Source of the DNA: JAGLCW01 sp964422555
GTDB taxonomy: Bacteria > Caldisericota > Caldisericia > UBA6126
Direction of reading: 5' to 3'
NCBI GenBank assembly: GCA_964422555.1
Contig: CAYRBR010000084.1
Span: forward strand, 1 to 6,475
Length of the DNA: 6,475 nucleotides
This document shows, in pieces, positions 5,657 through 6,475 of this stretch (positions within the stretch are counted from its first letter, which is position 1; every line of letters starts with the position of its first letter). Both the position numbers and the translations under genes were made by a program. The notes under the pieces are model-generated. The model was not told the origin of the DNA. It saw only the letters and a program-made list of their open reading frames with translations, and did not search any database.

Positions 5657-6475
5657 ATGTTGATTGATAATCAAGTTTTTCTTGGGGATTGTCGGGACGA
5701 ATTAAAAAAAATACAGTCAAATTCTGTGGATTTGATTGTCACCTCTCCTCCCTATGCAGATCAAAGGAAAAATACGTACGGAGGAATTCATCCAAATGAT
5801 TATGTGAACTGGTTTCTCCCTATATCCAAAGAACTGTTTCGTGTTTTAAAACCTACTGGTACATTTGTATTGAATATTAAGGAAAAAGTAGTTAAAGGGG
5901 AAAGAAGCACGTATGTAATTGAGTTGATTCTGGAAATGAAAAAGCAAGGTTGGTTATGGACAGAGGAATTCATTTGGCATAAGAAAAACTGCTATCCTGG
6001 AAAATGGCCTAATCGTTTCCGAGATGCCTGGGAAAGATTGCTTCAATTTAATAAAAACAAAGTGTTCAATATGTATCAGGAAGAAGTTATGGTGCCAATG
6101 GGAGATTGGAAAAAAACACGGTTAAAGAATTTGTCTGAAACTGATAAATCTAGAGATGATTCGAAAGTTGGAAGTGGGTTTGGAAAGAATATTTCTAACT
6201 GGATGAATCGAGAGAAAGCGTATCCCACGAATGTAATACATTTAGCAACTGAATGTGGCAATAAAAATCATAGTGCTGCTTTTCCCGAAAGCTTGCCCGA
6301 GTGGTTTATTCGGTTGTTTACTAAAAAGAATGATACTGTCCTTGATCCCTTTATGGGTTCTGGAACAACACTTGTCGTGGCGAATCGTTTGAAGCGGAAT
6401 GCTATTGGAATAGATATAGTGCCAGAATACTACCAACTTGTGAAGAGCAAAATTGAAGTGGAACAAATGTACTTA
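5657..6475 (+). CDS. Beta-class DNA methyltransferase (N4/N6 type), 3' end beyond window
   Basis: The frame is open for 273 codons from the ATG at 5657 to the right edge without a stop. The enzyme transfers methyl from S-adenosylmethionine to an exocyclic amino group of a base in a specific DNA site. The catalytic motif IV, TSPPY (29-33), precedes the SAM-binding motif I, DPFMGSGTT (230-238), followed by GIDI (251-254). That order defines the beta class (N6_N4_Mtase family, PF01555-like). SPPY is most typical of N4-cytosine enzymes, so m4C is favoured over m6A, though not certain. The middle part (about 105-200, with WHKKNCYPGKWPNR and KAYPTNVIHLATE) probably holds the target-recognition region. 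Most of the catalytic fold is present, so only a short C-terminus is likely missing. AGAGGT (5645-5650) lies 6 bases before the ATG. A partner restriction enzyme, if any, would lie downstream; otherwise it is an orphan methylase. Confidence 0.93.
   Translation, partial: MLIDNQVFLGDCRDELKKIQSNSVDLIVTSPPYADQRKNTYGGIHPNDYVNWFLPISKELFRVLKPTGTFVLNIKEKVVKGERSTYVIELILEMKKQGWLWTEEFIWHKKNCYPGKWPNRFRDAWERLLQFNKNKVFNMYQEEVMVPMGDWKKTRLKNLSETDKSRDDSKVGSGFGKNISNWMNREKAYPTNVIHLATECGNKNHSAAFPESLPEWFIRLFTKKNDTVLDPFMGSGTTLVVANRLKRNAIGIDIVPEYYQLVKSKIEVEQMYL

Noticed and set aside
6076..6466. Two overlapping minus-strand frames (61 and 74 codons)
   Set aside because: Both lie antisense to the DNA methyltransferase, whose conserved motifs confirm the plus-strand frame.

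Overview
The window is AT-rich, with AAGGAG/AGAGGT-type ribosome binding sites. This suggests a low-GC bacterium; Bacillota or Spirochaetota are plausible, but the sequence alone does not settle it. No rRNA, tRNA, CRISPR array, transposase or integrase is visible.

Layout. (1) Positions 1-284, minus strand: the N-terminal 94 codons of an AAA15/OLD-like P-loop ATPase, cut by the window edge. (2) Positions 285-677: a 393-base divergent intergenic region. It holds a likely minus-strand promoter, a 7-bp dyad resembling a Rex/CRP-type operator, a candidate plus-strand promoter, and a strong terminator-like hairpin followed by two further hairpins ahead of the next gene. (3) Positions 678-5593, plus strand: a tightly packed three-gene signalling operon. 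It encodes a CheR-type protein methyltransferase, a membrane hybrid histidine kinase (4-helix-bundle sensor, HAMP, GAF, coiled coil, HisKA, HATPase, REC) and a soluble REC-PAS-HisKA-HATPase kinase. The gaps are 9 bases and a 1-base stop/start overlap. (4) Positions 5657-6475, plus strand: a beta-class DNA methyltransferase, apparently nearly complete but open at the window edge, with its own ribosome binding site and probable -10 box.

How the genes may work together. The hybrid kinase probably senses an extracytoplasmic or membrane cue and autophosphorylates on His482. It could pass phosphate to its own REC (Asp774) and perhaps to the receiver of the second kinase (Asp58). CheR normally methylates chemoreceptor glutamates, yet no chemoreceptor, CheB, CheA or CheW is present here. 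The natural hypothesis is that CheR methylates the hybrid kinase, whose HAMP-proximal and pre-HisKA helices resemble chemoreceptor signalling helices. No DNA-binding or enzymatic output domain is encoded in the three genes, so the output partner lies elsewhere. The flanking ATPase and DNA methyltransferase are of kinds often found in defence or accessory regions, but neither is shown to belong to a defence system here.
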